A program made the translations under genes and the position numbers. A stretch of DNA of 64,000 nucleotides. It comes from Micromonospora sp045209745 (GTDB lineage Bacteria; Actinomycetota; Actinomycetes; Mycobacteriales; Micromonosporaceae). The notes below the pieces were generated by a model. That model was not told the DNA's origin. It worked only from the letters and a program-made list of their open reading frames with translations, and did not search any database. The stretch covers positions 4,650,001 through 4,714,000 of the forward strand of contig NZ_CP109273.1 of the NCBI RefSeq assembly GCF_045209745.1, in the 5' to 3' direction. Shown piece after piece: positions 55,413 to 63,631 of the stretch. The stretch's first letter is position 1. The number at the start of each line of letters is the position of its first letter.

Positions 55413-56884
55413 CCCCCACAATGGGCGGCGTGGACGACAAGAGCCTGACCGAGAACAGTGCCGCCACCAACCGTACGAGCCTGTGGGGTGGCCGCTTCGC
55501 CGGCGGCCCCGCCGAGGCGCTCGCCCGCCTGTCGGTGAGCGTGCAGTTCGACTGGCGCCTGGCCCCGTACGACATCGCTGGCTCCCGGGCGCACGCCCGG
55601 GTCCTCGCCGGTGCTGGCCTGCTCGACCCCGAGGAGCTGGGCCGGATCCTGGCCGCGTTGGACGACCTGGAGGCCGCCTGCGCCTCCGGGGCGTTCCGCC
55701 CGACCATCGACGACGAGGATGTGCACACCGCGCTGGAGCGCGGTCTGCTGGAGCGCCTCGGCAGCCTCGGTGGCAAGCTGCGTGCCGGCAGGTCCCGCAA
55801 CGACCAGGTCGCCACCGACCTGCGGCTCTACCTGCGCGACCACGCCCGGGGCGTGGCCAGCCGGCTGGTGGAGCTGGCCGATGCGCTGGTCGAGCAGGCC
55901 GAGCGGCACATCGACACCGCCGCGCCCGGCATGACCCACCTCCAGCACGCCCAGCCGGTCACCTTCGGGCACTGGTTGCTCGCGCACGTGCAGCCGTTGC
56001 TGCGTGACCTGGAGCGGCTGCGTGACTGGGACCACCGGGCGGCGATCAGCCCGCTCGGCGCGGGCGCGCTGGCCGGCTCCGGGCTGCCGTTAGACCCGCT
56101 GGCCGTGGCGAAGGAGCTGGGTTTCCGTACGTCGTTCGCCAACTCGATGGACGCCGTCGCCGACCGGGATTTCGTCGCCGAGTTCCTCTTCACCACCGCC
56201 CTGATCGGGGTGCACCTGTCCCGGCTCGGCGAGGAGGTGGTGCTCTGGACCTCGCACGAGTTCGGTTGGGTGGAGCTCGACGACTCCTTCGCGACCGGGT
56301 CGTCGATCATGCCGCAGAAGAAGAACGCGGACATCGCCGAGTTGGCGCGCGGCAAGTCCGGCCGCCTGGTCGGCGGCCTGATGACCGTGCTCACCATGCT
56401 CAAGGGTCTGCCGATGGCCTACGACCGGGACATGCAGGAGGACAAGGAGCCGGCCTTCGACGCGGTCGACACCCTGGAGCTGCTGCTGCCGGCCCTCGCG
56501 GGAATGATCTCCACGATGACGGTTCGGGTGGACCGGCTCGTCGCCGCCGCCCCGGTCGGGTTCTCCCTCGCCACCGAGGTTGCCGACTGGCTGGTGCGGC
56601 GCCACGTGCCGTTCCGTGACGCGCACGAGATCACCGGCCGGCTGGTGGCGCTCTGCGCGGCTCGGGAGTGCGAGCTGGAGGACGTCTCCGACGACGACCT
56701 GGCCGCGGTCAGCGGTCACCTCGACCCGTCGGTGCGCGACGTGCTCTCGGTCCGTTCGGCCCTCGCAGCCCGGACCACCCCCGGCTCCACCGGCCCTGGC
56801 CCGGTCGCCGACCAGCTCGCCGCTGCGGCGGACCGGTTGGCCGCCTGGCGGGAGTGGGCCATCGAGCGGGTCGTCCCGCGCTGA
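55409..56884 (+). CDS. argH: Argininosuccinate lyase
   Basis: 491 residues from GTG 55409, which overlaps the argG stop as elsewhere in the operon; ATG 55421 is an alternative. Fumarase-superfamily features: SLWGGRFAGGPAEAL, AGRSRNDQVATDLRLY, MTHLQHAQPVTFGHWLLAH (catalytic His) and the signature GSSIMPQKKNAD. One codon near the middle is TTA (56090-56092). It ends the arginine operon. Confidence 0.95.
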   Translation: MTPTMGGVDDKSLTENSAATNRTSLWGGRFAGGPAEALARLSVSVQFDWRLAPYDIAGSRAHARVLAGAGLLDPEELGRILAALDDLEAACASGAFRPTIDDEDVHTALERGLLERLGSLGGKLRAGRSRNDQVATDLRLYLRDHARGVASRLVELADALVEQAERHIDTAAPGMTHLQHAQPVTFGHWLLAHVQPLLRDLERLRDWDHRAAISPLGAGALAGSGLPLDPLAVAKELGFRTSFANSMDAVADRDFVAEFLFTTALIGVHLSRLGEEVVLWTSHEFGWVELDDSFATGSSIMPQKKNADIAELARGKSGRLVGGLMTVLTMLKGLPMAYDRDMQEDKEPAFDAVDTLELLLPALAGMISTMTVRVDRLVAAAPVGFSLATEVADWLVRRHVPFRDAHEITGRLVALCAARECELEDVSDDDLAAVSGHLDPSVRDVLSVRSALAARTTPGSTGPGPVADQLAAAADRLAAWREWAIERVVPR

Positions 56885-56927
56885 CCTCACCGTGGCGTCG
56901 GCGCATGCCGCCGGCGCCACGGCCGGT

Positions 56928-57281
56928 TCAGACCGTCGGGCGCTCCCGCTTCGGGAGCTTCGCCACCACCATGTCGTACGACGCGTCGACCGCCTCGGTC
57001 AGCTCCTCGTCGTCGATTGCGCCGTCCAGGCGCAGCGTGTTCCACCCGGACCGGCCGATGTAGGCCATCACCCGGGCGTCGTCGGGGTGCCGGTGCAGCC
57101 ACTCGTCGGCCACCTCCCGGGTCGGCCCGCACTTGATGCCGACCGTCGGCTTCCCCCCGCCGTTGCCGAGGAACGCGAAGATCCGGCTGCCCACCTTCAC
57201 CACCTCGTCGCCCTCCCACGGCCGGTCCAGCCACGCTCCCGGCTTGGCCAGGCAGTACGCCAGCATCTCCGCGCGCTCCAT
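56928..57281 (-). CDS. MmcQ/YjbR-family protein
   Basis: 117 residues from the ATG at 57281 with GAGGAGG upstream. The CyaY-like fold of the family is suggested by YCLAKPGAWLDRPWEGDEVV, KVGSRIFAFLG, GIKCGPTREVADEW and RSGWNTLRLDG. YjbR proteins have a proposed DNA-binding surface but no established role. Faces argH with 43 bp between stops. Confidence 0.85.
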   Translation of the reverse strand: MERAEMLAYCLAKPGAWLDRPWEGDEVVKVGSRIFAFLGNGGGKPTVGIKCGPTREVADEWLHRHPDDARVMAYIGRSGWNTLRLDGAIDDEELTEAVDASYDMVVAKLPKRERPTV

Positions 57282-57531
57282 GGTGCCTCCTCGTCGTGCG
57301 CACAGTGTGCCCGGACAACCGCCCGCCGGCACGCGGCGTGCCGGTCCGCTTGGCAGGACCACCGAGCCACCGCCCCCCGCCGCGCCGCCCGCCCCTGGCC
57401 GCACCCCCGTCACGCCGCGCGACGCCCCGCAAGATCGTGCTCGATCCAGGATCTAGTGGCCTTGGCCCCGCGTGAGGCCCCTACTTCCATGTTCGAGCAC
57501 GATCTTCCATGTACGAGCGGGGGCGTGCCGG
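57282..57531. other. 250-bp gap with a dispersed repeat
   Basis: C-rich sequence without a gene, containing the second copy of the 68-bp repeat (57426-57492). Next to it CCATGTTCGAGC and CCATGTACGAGC form a short direct repeat. Confidence 0.5.
57426..57492 (-). repeat. 67-bp dispersed repeat, copy 2 (inverted)
   Basis: Reads as the complement of 40873-40940 with blocks of 19, 14 and 16 identical bases in the same order; the middle has a one-base length difference. Confidence 0.85.
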
Positions 57532-57957
57532 TCAGTCGGTTGGCCCGGCCGAGCGGGCGGCGACCCGCTCGTAGCGCTGCCGGGCCGCCTGCGCGCTGCC
57601 CAGGCCCAGCCCGTACGCGATGGCCTGCCAGGTCAGCCCCCGGTCGCGGGCCAGTGTCAGCAGCCCGGCCTCCAGCGCATCCAGTTCGGCGCGGACGTGC
57701 GGCAGCAGGGTCAGCGCGGCGGTGAGGTCGGCGGCGTCGACCGGTTCCTCGGCCGGCTCCCGCTCGGCTCCGCCCGCGGCCAGCGCGGTGACCAGCGCCA
57801 CCGCCTCCCAGGGATCCAGCACGTACGGGTGGGCCCAGCGCCCGCGTCGGGTGTCGGTGCCGGCGTGCCGCTGACTGATGCGCTGCAGTGCCTCGTGGGT
57901 GCGGTGGGCGCGGGCGCGGGCCGGGTGGGGCGCCGTGAACGGATCGTCCGTCGTCAT
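57532..57957 (-). CDS. Small HTH-containing protein
   Basis: 141 residues from the ATG at 57957. The C-terminal half has a sigma-like helix-turn-helix (LARDRGLTWQAIAYGLGLGS, then AQAARQRYER); the N-terminal half is basic and of no family I recognise. On its strand TTGACA and TGTGCT are 17 bp apart and end six bases before the ATG, so it may be leaderless. It is divergent from mpg and may regulate the shared region. Confidence 0.65.
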   Translation of the reverse strand: MTTDDPFTAPHPARARAHRTHEALQRISQRHAGTDTRRGRWAHPYVLDPWEAVALVTALAAGGAEREPAEEPVDAADLTAALTLLPHVRAELDALEAGLLTLARDRGLTWQAIAYGLGLGSAQAARQRYERVAARSAGPTD

Positions 57958-57984
57958 GCCCCGAGCACACCTCATCAACGATTG

Positions 57985-57998
57985 ATTGTCAACACAAT
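57985..57998. promoter_or_regulatory. Operator-like palindrome between the HTH gene and mpg
   Basis: ATTGT-CAAC-ACAAT overlaps the TTGACA -35 of the minus-strand gene. A repressor here would control the HTH gene and perhaps mpg. Confidence 0.45.
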
Positions 57999-58045
57999 GT
58001 TGAAGGATGGGGGTGCCCGCACGTGGGGTTCGCGAATTGCCTGGG

Positions 58046-58051
58046 TACCGT
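58046..58051 (+). promoter_or_regulatory. Candidate -10 for leaderless mpg
   Basis: TACCGT ends six bases before the mpg ATG at 58058; no ribosome site is present. Confidence 0.45.
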
Positions 58052-58057
58052 CGGGTC

Positions 58058-58699
58058 ATGGACCTGTTGCCCGGTGACCGCCCCACCGACGCCGGCCTGG
58101 CGGAGCTGGCGGACCTGCTCGCCGGGCCGCTGCTGCCGGCCGCGCGCGGCCTGCTGGGCTGCCAACTGCACGCGGGCGGCGTCACTGTCCGGATCACCGA
58201 GGTCGAGGCGTACGCCGGCACGGCCGGTGACCCGGCCTCGCACGCGCACCGGGGGCGCACCCTGCGCAACGCGGTGATGTTCGGGCCGGCCGGGCACACC
58301 TACGTCTACTTCACCTACGGGATGCACTGGTGCATGAACGTGGTCACCGGGGTGGAGGGTGAGGCTGCCGCGGTGCTGGTGCGCGCCGGGGAAGTGGTGG
58401 ACGGCCTGGCCGCGGCTCGGGAGCGCCGACCGGCCGTACGCCGGGATGTGGATCTGGCCCGCGGCCCGGCCCGGCTCTGTGCCACGCTCGGCATCGACCG
58501 TTCGGCGTACGGCGGGTACCTGCTGGGCGACGGGCCGGTCCGGTTGTGCCCGCCGACGCGGCCGGTGCCGCCGGAGGCGGTGGTCGCCGGTCCACGGGTC
58601 GGCGTGACCGGCGCTCTCGACCTGCCGTGGCGGTTCTGGCTCGACGGCGACCCGACGGTCAGCGCGTACCGGCGACACGTGCCCCGCATCCGGCCCTGA
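58058..58699 (+). CDS. mpg: DNA-3-methyladenine glycosylase (AAG/MPG family)
   Basis: 213 residues. Excises alkylated purines. ITEVEAYAG carries the catalytic glutamate, and DPASHAHRGRTLRNAVMFG and YVYFTYGMHWCMNVV form the base-flipping pocket. No helix-hairpin-helix is present, so it is unrelated to AlkA. Start ATG 58058 fits the promoter; the frame is open to 58007. Confidence 0.94.
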   Translation: MDLLPGDRPTDAGLAELADLLAGPLLPAARGLLGCQLHAGGVTVRITEVEAYAGTAGDPASHAHRGRTLRNAVMFGPAGHTYVYFTYGMHWCMNVVTGVEGEAAAVLVRAGEVVDGLAAARERRPAVRRDVDLARGPARLCATLGIDRSAYGGYLLGDGPVRLCPPTRPVPPEAVVAGPRVGVTGALDLPWRFWLDGDPTVSAYRRHVPRIRP

Positions 58700-58782
58700 C
58701 CCTCCGGGCGTGTGTTCTGCGAACGTGTCGGGGGGTGTGGCCATAATCGCCGCACCTGCTCACCGACGATTCGGAGGACGTC

Positions 58783-59868
58783 ATGGCAACACTGCTCGCG
58801 ATCGGCACGGCGAAGGGGTTGTTTCTCGCCACCAGCGGCGATGACCGGCGCAGCTGGGAGATCACCGGTCCGCACTTCCCGATGACCGGTGTCTACGCGA
58901 TCGCGGTCGACACCCGGCGCCCCACCCCGCGGCTGCTCGCCGGGGTGACCAGCTCACACTTTGGGCCCAGCGTCGCCACCAGCGACGACCTCGGCGCCTC
59001 GTGGGACGAGCCCGACGAGGCCCCGGTCGCCTTCCCGGCCGACACGGGCGCGACCCTCGGGCGGGTCTGGCAGTTGATGCCGGCCGGTCCCGACGAGCCG
59101 GACGTGGTCTGGGCCGGCACCGAGCCGTCGGCGCTGTTCCGGTCCACCGACGGCGGCCGCAGCTTCGAGCTGGTTCGGTCCCTGTGGGACCACCCGCACC
59201 GCCCCGAGTGGGGGGCCGGGTTCGGTGGCCAGGCCGTGCACACCGTGCTGCCCCACCCGCGTGACCCGGCCCGGCTGCTGGTCGCCATGTCCACCGGCGG
59301 GGTCTACCGCTCGGAGGACGCCGGGGCGAGCTGGGCGCCGGGCAACACCGGCATCCGTGCCTACTTCATGCCCGACGAGTGGCCGGAGTTCGGCCAGTGC
59401 GTGCACAAGGTCGCCCGGGACGCCGGCAACCCCGAGCGGCTCTACGCGCAGAACCACCACGGCGTCTACCGCTCCGACGACGACGGCTGCACCTGGTCCT
59501 CGATCGCCGACGGGCTGCCGAGCGACTTCGGCTTCGCGATGGTGTCCCACCCCGGGCGCGGCGGCACGGTCTGGACGTTCCCGCTGGTGGCCGACAGCGA
59601 GCGGTTCCCCACCGACCACCGCTGTCGGGTCTTTCGCTCGACGGACGCCGGCGGCAAGTGGGAGCCGCTGTCGGTGGGGCTGCCCGAGGGCCCGTTCTAC
59701 CCGGCGGTGCTGCGCGACGCGATGTGCGCCGACGACGCCACCCCGGGCGGGGTCTACTTCGGCACCCGCTCCGGCGAGGTCTACGCAAGCCGCGACGAGG
59801 GCGACTCCTGGTCCTTGGTGGCGGCGCACCTGCCCGACGTGCTCTGCGTTCGGGCTGCGGCGGTCTGA
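58783..59868 (+). CDS. BNR/sialidase-like beta-propeller protein
   Basis: 361 residues, no signal peptide, so cytoplasmic. At least four BNR-type Asp boxes are visible: SDDLGASW, STDGGRSF, SEDAGASW and SDDDGCTW, then STDAGGKW and SRDEGDSW, giving a six-bladed propeller. Catalytic residues of true sialidases are not evident. It starts ATG 58783 and is followed after two bases by a MoaD-like gene, a pairing I recall in other actinobacteria. Confidence 0.85.
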   Translation: MATLLAIGTAKGLFLATSGDDRRSWEITGPHFPMTGVYAIAVDTRRPTPRLLAGVTSSHFGPSVATSDDLGASWDEPDEAPVAFPADTGATLGRVWQLMPAGPDEPDVVWAGTEPSALFRSTDGGRSFELVRSLWDHPHRPEWGAGFGGQAVHTVLPHPRDPARLLVAMSTGGVYRSEDAGASWAPGNTGIRAYFMPDEWPEFGQCVHKVARDAGNPERLYAQNHHGVYRSDDDGCTWSSIADGLPSDFGFAMVSHPGRGGTVWTFPLVADSERFPTDHRCRVFRSTDAGGKWEPLSVGLPEGPFYPAVLRDAMCADDATPGGVYFGTRSGEVYASRDEGDSWSLVAAHLPDVLCVRAAAV

Positions 59869-59870
59869 GC

Positions 59871-60149
59871 GTGGTCACCGTGCTGCTGCCCGGCCCGCTG
59901 CGCGGCGAGGCCGGCGGTGCCAGTCGGCTGAGCGTCACCGCCGCCGCTGGGACGCTGCGGGCGGTCCTCGACGAGCTGGCCGCCAGTCATCCGCGGTTGT
60001 CCCGGCGGATCCGCGACGAACGCGGAGAGCTGCGCCGTTACGTCAACGTCTTCGTCGACGGGGAGGATTGCCGGCACTCCGGCGGTCTGGCCACCCCGGT
60101 CGGCGACGGCGCTGAGGTGCAGGTGCTGCCGTCGGTCGCGGGCGGCTGA
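59871..60149 (+). CDS. MoaD/ThiS-like ubiquitin-fold protein
   Basis: 92 residues from GTG 59871, ending SVAGG. The C-terminal Gly-Gly is where sulfur-carrier proteins are adenylated and thiocarboxylated. VTVLLPGPLR, LRAVLDELAASHP and RYVNVFVDGEDCRHSGGLAT fit the beta-grasp fold. No MoeB/ThiF-like activating enzyme or MoaE is in the window. The partner is probably the BNR protein encoded just upstream. Confidence 0.88.
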   Translation: MVTVLLPGPLRGEAGGASRLSVTAAAGTLRAVLDELAASHPRLSRRIRDERGELRRYVNVFVDGEDCRHSGGLATPVGDGAEVQVLPSVAGG

Positions 60150-60227
60150 GCGAGACCGGACACCGACCGAACGCGGCGTGCTGAGGGGTGATCGACGCCA
60201 CTGCGAGGCGTATCGCTGACGGAATAG

Positions 60228-60239
60228 TTGACTCGTCAA
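60228..60239. promoter_or_regulatory. Palindrome upstream of the LLM oxidoreductase operon
   Basis: TTGAC-TC-GTCAA, with a related half-site AGTTGAG at 60243-60249. It lies 63 bases before the ATG in the only AT-rich part of the gap, and resembles a MarR/TetR-type operator over a promoter. Confidence 0.45.
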
Positions 60240-60302
60240 ATAAGTTGAGAGGTGCATCCGGGGTATCACGGAAGACCCGGTTTGACACGCGAGGAGCTGG
60301 TC

Positions 60303-61442
60303 ATGCAGTTCGGAGTCTTTACCGTCGGCGACGTCACGGTCGACCCGACCACCGGTCGGGAGCCGACCGAGCATGAGCGGATCAAGGCGATGGTCGCCAT
60401 CGCGCTCAAGGCCGAAGAGGTCGGCCTGGACGTCTTCGCCACTGGCGAGCACCACAACCCGCCGTTCGTGCCCTCGTCGCCGACCACCATGCTCGGCCAC
60501 ATCGCGGCGCGCACCGAGCGGCTGCTGCTGTCCACCGCGACCACGCTGATCACCACCAACGACCCGGTGAAGATCGCCGAGGACTACGCGATGCTCCAGC
60601 ACCTCTCCGACGGCCGGGTGGACCTGATGATGGGCCGCGGCAACACCGGCCCGGTCTACCCGTGGTTCGGCAAGGACATCCGCGCCGGCATTCCCCTCGC
60701 GATCGAGAACTACGACCTGTTGCGTCGGCTGTGGCGTGAGGACGTGGTCGACTGGAAGGGCAAGTACCGCACGCCGCTGCAGTCGTTCACCTCGACGCCC
60801 CGCCCGCTCGACGGGGTGCCCCCGTTCGTCTGGCACGGCTCGATCCGCAGCCCGGAGATCGCCGAGCAGGCCGCCTACTACGGCGACGGCTTCTTCGCCA
60901 ACCACATCTTCTGGCCCAAGGAGCACACCCAGCGGATGGTCGGGCTCTACCGCGAGCGGTACGCGCACTATGGCCACGGCTCGGCCGACCAGGCCATCGT
61001 CGGCCTCGGCGGGCAGGTGTTCATGCGGCGCAACTCGCAGGACGCGGTCCGGGAGTTCCGGCCGTACTTCGATAACGCCCCGGTCTACGGCCACGGGCCG
61101 TCGATGGAGGAGTTCACCCGGGAGACCCCACTGACCGTGGGCAGCCCGCAGCAGGTCATCGACCGCACGCTGGGCTTCCGGGAGTACGTCGGTGACTACC
61201 AGCGACAGTTGTTCCTGCTGGACCACGCGGGCCTGCCCCTGAAGACGGTCCTGGAGCAGCTCGACCTGCTCGGCGAGGAGGTCGTGCCGGTGCTGCGCAA
61301 GGAGTTCGCCGGGCTGCGTCCGGCGCACGTGCCGGAGGCGCCCACGCACGCCTCGCTGGTCGCCGCAGCGGGCGGCGCCAAGGACAGCACCGTGCACGCC
61401 GTCGACGACGTCACGGGCAAGGCGCCGGAGGTGGCCCGATGA
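60303..61442 (+). CDS. LLM-class flavin-dependent oxidoreductase
   Basis: 379 residues from ATG 60303 with GAGGAG seven bases upstream. Luciferase-like barrel: FGVFTVGDVTVDPTTG, FATGEHHNPPFVPSSPTTML, LSTATTLITTNDPVKIAEDY and LMMGRGNTGPVYPWFG. Such enzymes need reduced FMN; the next gene encodes an FMN reductase and overlaps it by ATGA, so the two are a two-component monooxygenase. Substrate unknown. Confidence 0.93.
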   Translation: MQFGVFTVGDVTVDPTTGREPTEHERIKAMVAIALKAEEVGLDVFATGEHHNPPFVPSSPTTMLGHIAARTERLLLSTATTLITTNDPVKIAEDYAMLQHLSDGRVDLMMGRGNTGPVYPWFGKDIRAGIPLAIENYDLLRRLWREDVVDWKGKYRTPLQSFTSTPRPLDGVPPFVWHGSIRSPEIAEQAAYYGDGFFANHIFWPKEHTQRMVGLYRERYAHYGHGSADQAIVGLGGQVFMRRNSQDAVREFRPYFDNAPVYGHGPSMEEFTRETPLTVGSPQQVIDRTLGFREYVGDYQRQLFLLDHAGLPLKTVLEQLDLLGEEVVPVLRKEFAGLRPAHVPEAPTHASLVAAAGGAKDSTVHAVDDVTGKAPEVAR

Positions 61443-62071
61443 CCCACCGCACCCTGGCCGTGGTCTCCGCAGGGCTGAGTCAGCCCTCGTCGACCCGGCT
61501 GCTCGCCGACCAGCTCGCCGCGGCTACCCGCGACGAGTTGGTCCGGCGCGGCTCCGAGGTGGAGCTGCGCGTCGTCGACCTGCGGGAGTACGCCCACGAC
61601 GTGGTGAACAACATGCTCACCGGGTTCCCGCCGGCCGCGCTGCGCGGCGCCATCGACGCGGTGACCGGGGCGGACGGGATCATCGCCGTCACCCCGATCT
61701 TCAGCGCCTCGTACAACGGGCTGTTCAAGTCCTTTTTCGACGTGCTGGACGCCGAGTCGCTGGTCGACCGGCCGGTGCTGATCGGGGCCACCGGCGGCAC
61801 CGCCCGGCACTCGTTGGCACTGGAGCACGCCGTCCGTCCGATGTTCAGCTACCTGCGGGCCGTGGTGGTCCCCACCTCGGTCTTCGCCGCCCCGGAGGAC
61901 TGGTCCGATGGCACCGCGGATGGCGCGTTGCGGGCCCGGATCCGGCGTGCGGCAGGGGAGTTGGCCGATCAGGTCGAGCGTCGGCCGCCGGCCAGCGGCC
62001 CCGCCGATCCGTTCGCCCTCACCACCGACTTCCTGCAGATGCTCGGTCGGGGTGACGGTCCGGTCAACTGA
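61439..62071 (+). CDS. NADPH-dependent FMN reductase (CE1759 type)
   Basis: 210 residues with a flavodoxin-like fold: VVSAGLSQPSSTRLLADQLA, ITPIFSASYNGLFKSFFDVL and LIGATGGTARHSLALEHAVR. It reduces FMN for the LLM monooxygenase upstream. It overlaps the end of the convergent universal stress gene by eight bases. Confidence 0.93.
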   Translation: MTHRTLAVVSAGLSQPSSTRLLADQLAAATRDELVRRGSEVELRVVDLREYAHDVVNNMLTGFPPAALRGAIDAVTGADGIIAVTPIFSASYNGLFKSFFDVLDAESLVDRPVLIGATGGTARHSLALEHAVRPMFSYLRAVVVPTSVFAAPEDWSDGTADGALRARIRRAAGELADQVERRPPASGPADPFALTTDFLQMLGRGDGPVN

Positions 62072-62942
62072 CCGGGTACGGGTGGGCGACCAGCACCGGG
62101 CAGTGCGCGTGCTGGATCGCCGCCTGACTGACCGAGCCGAGCAGCATCCCAATGAATCCGGCCCGGCCCCGGGTGCCCACGACCAGCAGCGACGCCGTGC
62201 CGCTGGCCTCGATGAGCCCCTGGGCCGCGCCGGCCGCCCGGACCGGATGCTCCCGCACCACCAGGTCGGGGTGCGCGGAGCGAACCGCGGCGGAGGCGTC
62301 GGCCAGCAGCCGCACCGCCTCGGCCTGGTACGCGGCCCGCGACTCCTCGATCTCCTCCGGCATCGTCCGGTCGCCGTCGGGTGGACCAATGTGCGCCAGC
62401 ACCAGCGGCACGTCCCGCAGCGCTGCCTCGTCGGCGCCGTAGCCTGCGGCGAGCTGGGACGACTCGGAGCCGTCGACGCCGACCAGCACCGGGGCGTCCA
62501 CCGGGATCGGCTGCTCCTCCGGGCGGACCACCAGCACCGGGCAGTGCGCGTGCGCGGCCACCTGCGCGCCGACCGAGCCGAGCAGGAGCCCGGCGAATCC
62601 GCCCAGCCCTCGACTGCCCACCACGACCAGCTCCGCCCGGCGGGACTCCTCGATCATGGTGATGCCGGGACCGCCGGCGACCTGGCGCACCTCGACGACC
62701 AGACCGGGCCAGCGGCCGGCCAGGTCGGCCGCGGTGCGTTCCAACATCTTCAGCGCCTCATCGGAGGGCACCGGCACCCCGACGTCGTACGGGTTGAGCG
62801 GCACGCCGTAGCCGAGCGGATGCAGGTAGCCGTGCACCAGGAGCAGCGGCCGGGACCGGAGCAGTGCGGCGCGGGCCGCGTGCTCCGCGGCGACGAGGCT
62901 GGATGGCGATCCGTCCACTCCCACCACGACAGGTCGGTTCAT
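62064..62942 (-). CDS. Tandem universal stress protein
   Basis: 292 residues from ATG 62942 (GGGAG five bases upstream; the open frame's GTG at 62948 overlaps it). Two UspA domains (about 4-145 and 150-290), each with the ATP loop G-2x-G-9x-G-S: VVGSRGLGGFAGLLLGSV and VVGTRGRAGFIGMLLGSVSQ. ATP-binding Usp proteins of this size in actinobacteria belong to the dormancy/hypoxia group. Confidence 0.94.
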   Translation of the reverse strand: MNRPVVVGVDGSPSSLVAAEHAARAALLRSRPLLLVHGYLHPLGYGVPLNPYDVGVPVPSDEALKMLERTAADLAGRWPGLVVEVRQVAGGPGITMIEESRRAELVVVGSRGLGGFAGLLLGSVGAQVAAHAHCPVLVVRPEEQPIPVDAPVLVGVDGSESSQLAAGYGADEAALRDVPLVLAHIGPPDGDRTMPEEIEESRAAYQAEAVRLLADASAAVRSAHPDLVVREHPVRAAGAAQGLIEASGTASLLVVGTRGRAGFIGMLLGSVSQAAIQHAHCPVLVAHPYPVS

Positions 62943-63038
62943 CGGCACTCCCTGGGTCGGTTTGCTGCCTCAGAGTCATCTTGCTGCCTCTGAGGCATCA
63001 GTCTCGTCGCGGATCGACCAATGGGCTGCCAATAGATT

Positions 63039-63067
63039 TTGCACGGAAGTACGTACATTCGTATTAT
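63039..63067 (+). promoter_or_regulatory. Strong leaderless promoter of the winged-helix gene
   Basis: TTGCAC (63039-63044) and TATTAT (63062-63067) with 17 bp between; transcription would start at the GTG (63074). ACGTACATTCGTATTATCGACG around the -10 is written here in parts: TACG and CGTA half-sites, six bases apart, a possible autoregulatory operator. Confidence 0.75.
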
Positions 63068-63073
63068 CGACGT

Positions 63074-63577
63074 GTGAGCACCGTAGAAGAGCGGCTGGCC
63101 GCGCTGGAGACACAGGTCGCCGCGTTGAGCGAGCGCCCGACGGCGGCACCGCCAGCACCGCCCGCGTCCGAGGGCACCTTCTGGGCTCTCGACGGCCTCA
63201 AGCAGCGACTGCCGCCCGACGGCACGGGCGCGGTCCTCTACACCGGCACCGTCCGCGTCGCCGACCAGCACTACGACTGGCAGTACGGCCGTACCGTGGA
63301 CGACCTGCTCGCCGTCGACTGGACGGAGCTGGCCAGCACGCTCTCCGCGCTGGCACACCCGGTCCGGCTGCGGCTGCTGCGGGAGGTCCTCGGCGGTCGG
63401 CAGAGCACCAGCGAGCTCGCCGAGATCGAGGAGCTGGGCACCACCGGTCAACTCCATCACCACCTGCGCCAGATCACCTCCGCCGGTTGGCTGCGCAGCG
63501 TCGGCCGAGGTCGGTACGCGGTCCCGGCCGAACGCGTGGTGCCGCTGCTGGCCATCCTCACCGCCGCTGGCCGCTGA
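63074..63577 (+). CDS. ArsR-like winged-helix regulator
   Basis: 167 residues from GTG 63074. A short heptad-like start (VEERLAALETQVAALSE) could dimerise; the winged helix is in the second half (LAHPVRLRLLREVLGGRQS, STSELAEIEELGTTGQLHHH, LRQITSAGWLRSVGRGRY). The middle FWALDGLKQRLPPDGTGAVL may sense a ligand; no cysteine metal site is seen. A promising target is the serine hydrolase gene 54 bp downstream. Confidence 0.85.
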   Translation: MSTVEERLAALETQVAALSERPTAAPPAPPASEGTFWALDGLKQRLPPDGTGAVLYTGTVRVADQHYDWQYGRTVDDLLAVDWTELASTLSALAHPVRLRLLREVLGGRQSTSELAEIEELGTTGQLHHHLRQITSAGWLRSVGRGRYAVPAERVVPLLAILTAAGR

Positions 63578-63631
63578 CCCACACCCCGCGGCTCAGCCGC
63601 GCATCCGACGACCCCCCACGGAGGAGCCACC

